Shown piece by piece: positions 6,859 through 8,567 of a DNA stretch of 8,567 nucleotides. Position 1 is the first letter of the stretch. Each line of letters starts with the position of its first letter. Origin of the DNA: Candidatus Chloroheliales bacterium (GTDB taxonomy: Bacteria > Chloroflexota > Chloroflexia > QHBQ01); contig QHBQ01000505.1 of NCBI GenBank assembly GCA_003243865.1, forward strand, positions 1 to 8,567. The letters are read 5' to 3'. Under the pieces are notes generated by a model that saw only the letters and a program-made list of their open reading frames with translations, did not search any database and was not told where the DNA came from. The position numbers and the translations under genes were made by a program.

Positions 6859-6884
6859 TCTCCCCCAACCCCCGCTGGGGGCTT
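6859..6884 (+). repeat. GC-rich hairpin repeat, copy C (inverted)
   Basis: This is a 26-bp perfect inverted copy of 6756-6781, starting just 10 bp beyond the tilS stop. On the plus strand the CCCCC-GCT-GGGGG hairpin is followed by CTTTTT and resembles an intrinsic terminator, but no plus-strand gene precedes it. On the minus strand the A-run comes before the hairpin. B and C could pair in tilS read-through RNA as a long hairpin. Confidence 0.85.
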
Positions 6885-6894
6885 TTTGCACCAG

Positions 6895-8415
6895 TTAACT
6901 ATTGCTGAGGCGAGCGTGCAGCACGCGCTCGCTCTGCATCGTGACACGGGCGAGTTCCGAGACAGTCAGGCCGACCACCCACAGCGGCTGCTCGCCGAGT
7001 TCAGGGTCGGTGACGACCAGCAGCGGCCAGTTGGCACGCAGGTGGGTGGCGATTTTGGCGTCCACCATGATGTCTTGCAAAGTTTTGCTCTGCCCGTGCA
7101 GGCCGAGCGGGGCGATGCGTTCACCGGGCAGCCGCCCGCGCAGGATGAACGGTGGGCTGAAGGCGCTGACATCGAGGTACGCCTCGAACGATCCGACCGC
7201 GGCCGGGTTGGCGGGCGGCGAGGCCCAGGTGAACCTGGCCTGCCAGCCAAAAGGCAGCATAACGCGAGCGGGCGGCTCGATCAGCAGCGGGGCGGGTGAG
7301 GCGAGTTGCGGCGCGAAGCTGCGGTCGAGGGCGCGCAAGCGCTGTTCGAGCTTATCGCGTAGCCCAACCACGAAGCCATCAGGTTCGCGCATCATTACCA
7401 GGCCGTGCGGCAGGCTCATGCGAGCGCGGGCGGGGCCGTTCGCGCCGAGCGCAGCGTCAATATGCACCCGCTCCAGGCCCTCGACGTGACCGACGATGGT
7501 GAGGACCGCGCGGCGCAGGCAGTAGGGCTGGAGCGCCAGCGGCGTCTCGTGCCAGACCTCGCCATCGAGTCGCACCACGCCGTCACCGACGGTCGCCAGG
7601 CGCGACCAGAGCGCATCTACCTGTGCCTCCAGGTAATCGTACTCGGCGGCATAGGTGAGGCTGGCTCGCCAGACGTTCTCCTTGAACTCCGGGTTGTAGC
7701 CTTCGAGTGCAGGGATAAGTTGGTGGCGCACCCTGTTGCGACGCAGGCTCAGGTCATCGTTGCTGCTGTCGCTGCGCGGCTTGAGGTCGAAATGCCTACA
7801 GTAAGCCTCGGTCTCCCGCCGCCATAGCGCCAGCAGCGGACGCACCACTAGCAGCAATGGCCCTTGCGCCGTGACACCGCTCTCCGCGCCATATCCCTCA
7901 AGGTCAGGAACATCGGCCTCAGCCAGTCGAAAGATGGGCGCGGCGGAGCGCATTCCGCGCAACCCGGCCAGTCCGCTGCCGCGCAGCCAATGGATCGCCA
8001 CTGTCTCCACCTGATCATCGGCGGTGTGACCGACCGCCACCCGCTCGGCCCCGACACTGCGGGCCACATCGGCGAGGAAGGCATAGCGCACCTGGCGGGC
8101 GGCCAACTCCGGCGACAGGCTATGTTCGGCCTGGTAGGAGCGCACATCCGCCGCGCTGATGGTGCAGGGCAGCTTGAGTTGGCGGGCAAGAATCTGCACG
8201 TAGCGGGCATCGGCCTCCGCCTCCGGCCCGCGCAGCCGATGATTGAGGTGGGCCACGTGCAGCCGCAACCAGTAGTGTTCGCTCAAGCTATCGAGCAGGT
8301 GCAGCAGGCAAACCGAGTCCGCCCCGCCCGATACGCCAACCACCAGGGTCTGCGGATGGGTGAATAGCTGGTGCTCATCAATGAAATGTTTAACCCGGTC
8401 GCTGATGTTGGGCAA
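6895..8415 (-). CDS. tilS: tRNA(Ile)-lysidine synthase TilS
   Basis: TilS is a cytoplasmic enzyme that uses ATP and lysine to convert C34 of the CAU-anticodon tRNA(Ile) to lysidine. The change switches codon reading from AUG to AUA and charging from Met to Ile, and is essential in most bacteria. The 506-residue product has the PP-loop SGGADS (29-34), 'HLNHRLRG' (56-63), 'GHTADDQVET' (129-138), 'GSGLAGLRGM' (146-155), 'RPLL' (192-195) and 'DSSNDDLSLRRNRVR' (216-230). A C-terminal TilS domain (from about 423) includes 'LPGERIAPLG', 'DAKIATHLR' and 'PLWVVGL'. It is somewhat longer than many family members; an acidic stretch at 161-187, between the GLRGM and RPLL motifs, looks like an insertion. 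The start is TTG 8415: an in-frame TAG lies four codons upstream, AAGGA sits 12 nt before it, and 28 residues then precede the PP-loop, as is normal for the family. It has its own promoter. Confidence 0.97.
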   Translation of the reverse strand: MPNISDRVKHFIDEHQLFTHPQTLVVGVSGGADSVCLLHLLDSLSEHYWLRLHVAHLNHRLRGPEAEADARYVQILARQLKLPCTISAADVRSYQAEHSLSPELAARQVRYAFLADVARSVGAERVAVGHTADDQVETVAIHWLRGSGLAGLRGMRSAAPIFRLAEADVPDLEGYGAESGVTAQGPLLLVVRPLLALWRRETEAYCRHFDLKPRSDSSNDDLSLRRNRVRHQLIPALEGYNPEFKENVWRASLTYAAEYDYLEAQVDALWSRLATVGDGVVRLDGEVWHETPLALQPYCLRRAVLTIVGHVEGLERVHIDAALGANGPARARMSLPHGLVMMREPDGFVVGLRDKLEQRLRALDRSFAPQLASPAPLLIEPPARVMLPFGWQARFTWASPPANPAAVGSFEAYLDVSAFSPPFILRGRLPGERIAPLGLHGQSKTLQDIMVDAKIATHLRANWPLLVVTDPELGEQPLWVVGLTVSELARVTMQSERVLHARLSNS

Positions 8416-8427
8416 GGTGACGGCCTA

Positions 8428-8432
8428 TCCTT
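8428..8432 (-). promoter_or_regulatory. Ribosome binding site supporting the TTG start of tilS
   Basis: AAGGA on the minus strand lies 12 nt before the TTG at 8415-8413. The spacing is slightly long, but no ATG or GTG exists in frame between the upstream stop and the PP-loop, so this site favours TTG initiation. Confidence 0.55.
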
Positions 8433-8467
8433 CATCACGTGCAATACTCCACTTCCACTATAGCGTA

Positions 8468-8496
8468 ATCATAAACGTTATGGCGGAAAATCGCAA
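8468..8496 (-). promoter_or_regulatory. Sigma70-type promoter of tilS
   Basis: On the minus strand TTGCGA (8491-8496, 4 of 6 matches) and TATGAT (8468-8473, 5 of 6 matches) are separated by exactly 17 bp. A start near 8461 gives a leader of about 45 nt. The site sits between the upstream hairpin terminator and tilS, as expected for an independent transcript. Confidence 0.7.
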
Positions 8497-8515
8497 GAGT
8501 GAGAGCATAACAAAG

Positions 8516-8542
8516 AGCGGCTGGCGCCTAGCGCCAGCCGCT
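8516..8542 (-). terminator. Perfect 12-bp hairpin, probable terminator of the upstream gene
   Basis: AGCGGCTGGCGC (8516-8527) and its exact complement (8531-8542) flank a 3-nt loop. On the minus strand the stem is followed by CTTTGTTATG, a short and impure T-run. It lies 7 nt past a minus-strand TAG (8550-8552) and upstream of the tilS promoter, the expected place for a terminator of the preceding gene. On the plus strand no T-run follows. Confidence 0.65.
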
Positions 8543-8549
8543 TGAAGTG

Positions 8550-8567
8550 CTACTTGGGTGACGACGG
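8550..8567 (-). CDS. Possible 3' end of an upstream gene (last five codons)
   Basis: The minus strand reads PSSPK and then TAG (8550-8552) from the window edge. The stem-loop 7 nt downstream makes this a plausible gene end. Too little is visible to name a product or to exclude the other two frames. Confidence 0.3.
   Translation of the reverse strand, partial: PSSPK

Noticed and set aside
6859..6887. Plus-strand intrinsic terminator (GC hairpin followed by five T)
   Set aside because: The form is convincing, but no plus-strand gene lies upstream, and the hairpin is one copy of a local repeat family. It is kept as a repeat.
6683..7299. Open frames reading 'SPPTPAGG' on both strands (6683-6868 minus, 6826-7299 plus)
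   Set aside because: Their recognisable parts come from the intergenic hairpin repeats, and the plus-strand one runs antisense into tilS. There is no protein-level support.
7296..8367. Several plus-strand open frames of 68-195 codons opposite tilS
   Set aside because: The tilS frame contains all family motifs. The others are complementary-strand shadows without domains.
8516..8542. Palindrome as an attachment or recombination site
   Set aside because: Its position just after a stop codon and before the tilS promoter fits a terminator, and no integrase or second copy is in the window.

Overview
The window is GC-rich bacterial DNA with every credible gene on the minus strand, so transcription runs from high to low coordinates. 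No ribosomal or other phylogenetic marker is present. The style of the proteins suggests a Chloroflexota (green non-sulfur) bacterium, by inference only: a large secreted mosaic with Thr/Pro-rich 'TPTVTATP' linkers, and intergenic GC-rich repeats that would translate as 'SPPTPAGG'.

Layout from right to left. (1) At 8550-8567 an upstream gene probably ends (...PSSPK, stop), followed by a 12-bp perfect hairpin at 8516-8542 that looks like its terminator. (2) tilS (6895-8415), the tRNA(Ile) lysidine synthase, has a TTG start and a good sigma70-type promoter (TTGCGA, 17 bp, TATGAT). (3) The 243-bp spacer at 6652-6894 holds three copies of a 26-bp GC-rich hairpin repeat, two direct and one inverted. 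(4) Two tandem paralogous genes (5353-6651 and 4040-5335) encode membrane-anchored, TolB/PD40-like beta-propeller proteins that face outward. Only 17 bp separate them, so they are very probably one transcription unit. (5) A 260-bp spacer carries a textbook promoter (TTGACA, 17 bp, TACTCT) and a leader with two hairpins. (6) A very large secreted protein starts at 3779 and is still open at base 1, with 1259 codons visible. It is a chain of a signal peptide, a beta-sandwich-like domain, a jelly-roll/CBM-like domain, a ThuA/GATase-like domain, a six-bladed kelch propeller and a second, incomplete kelch propeller. Most of these are joined by near-identical Cys-bracketed Thr-rich linkers.

Apart from the housekeeping tilS, the window encodes cell-surface or exported proteins. 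The propeller pair and the kelch mosaic may work at the cell envelope, but nothing here shows a substrate, a partner or a shared pathway. No tRNA, rRNA, CRISPR array, insertion sequence or phage gene was seen. The least familiar elements are the tandem propeller pair with its conserved C-terminal Cys motifs and the linker-based modular construction of the large protein. Neither is evidence of a complete new system on its own.
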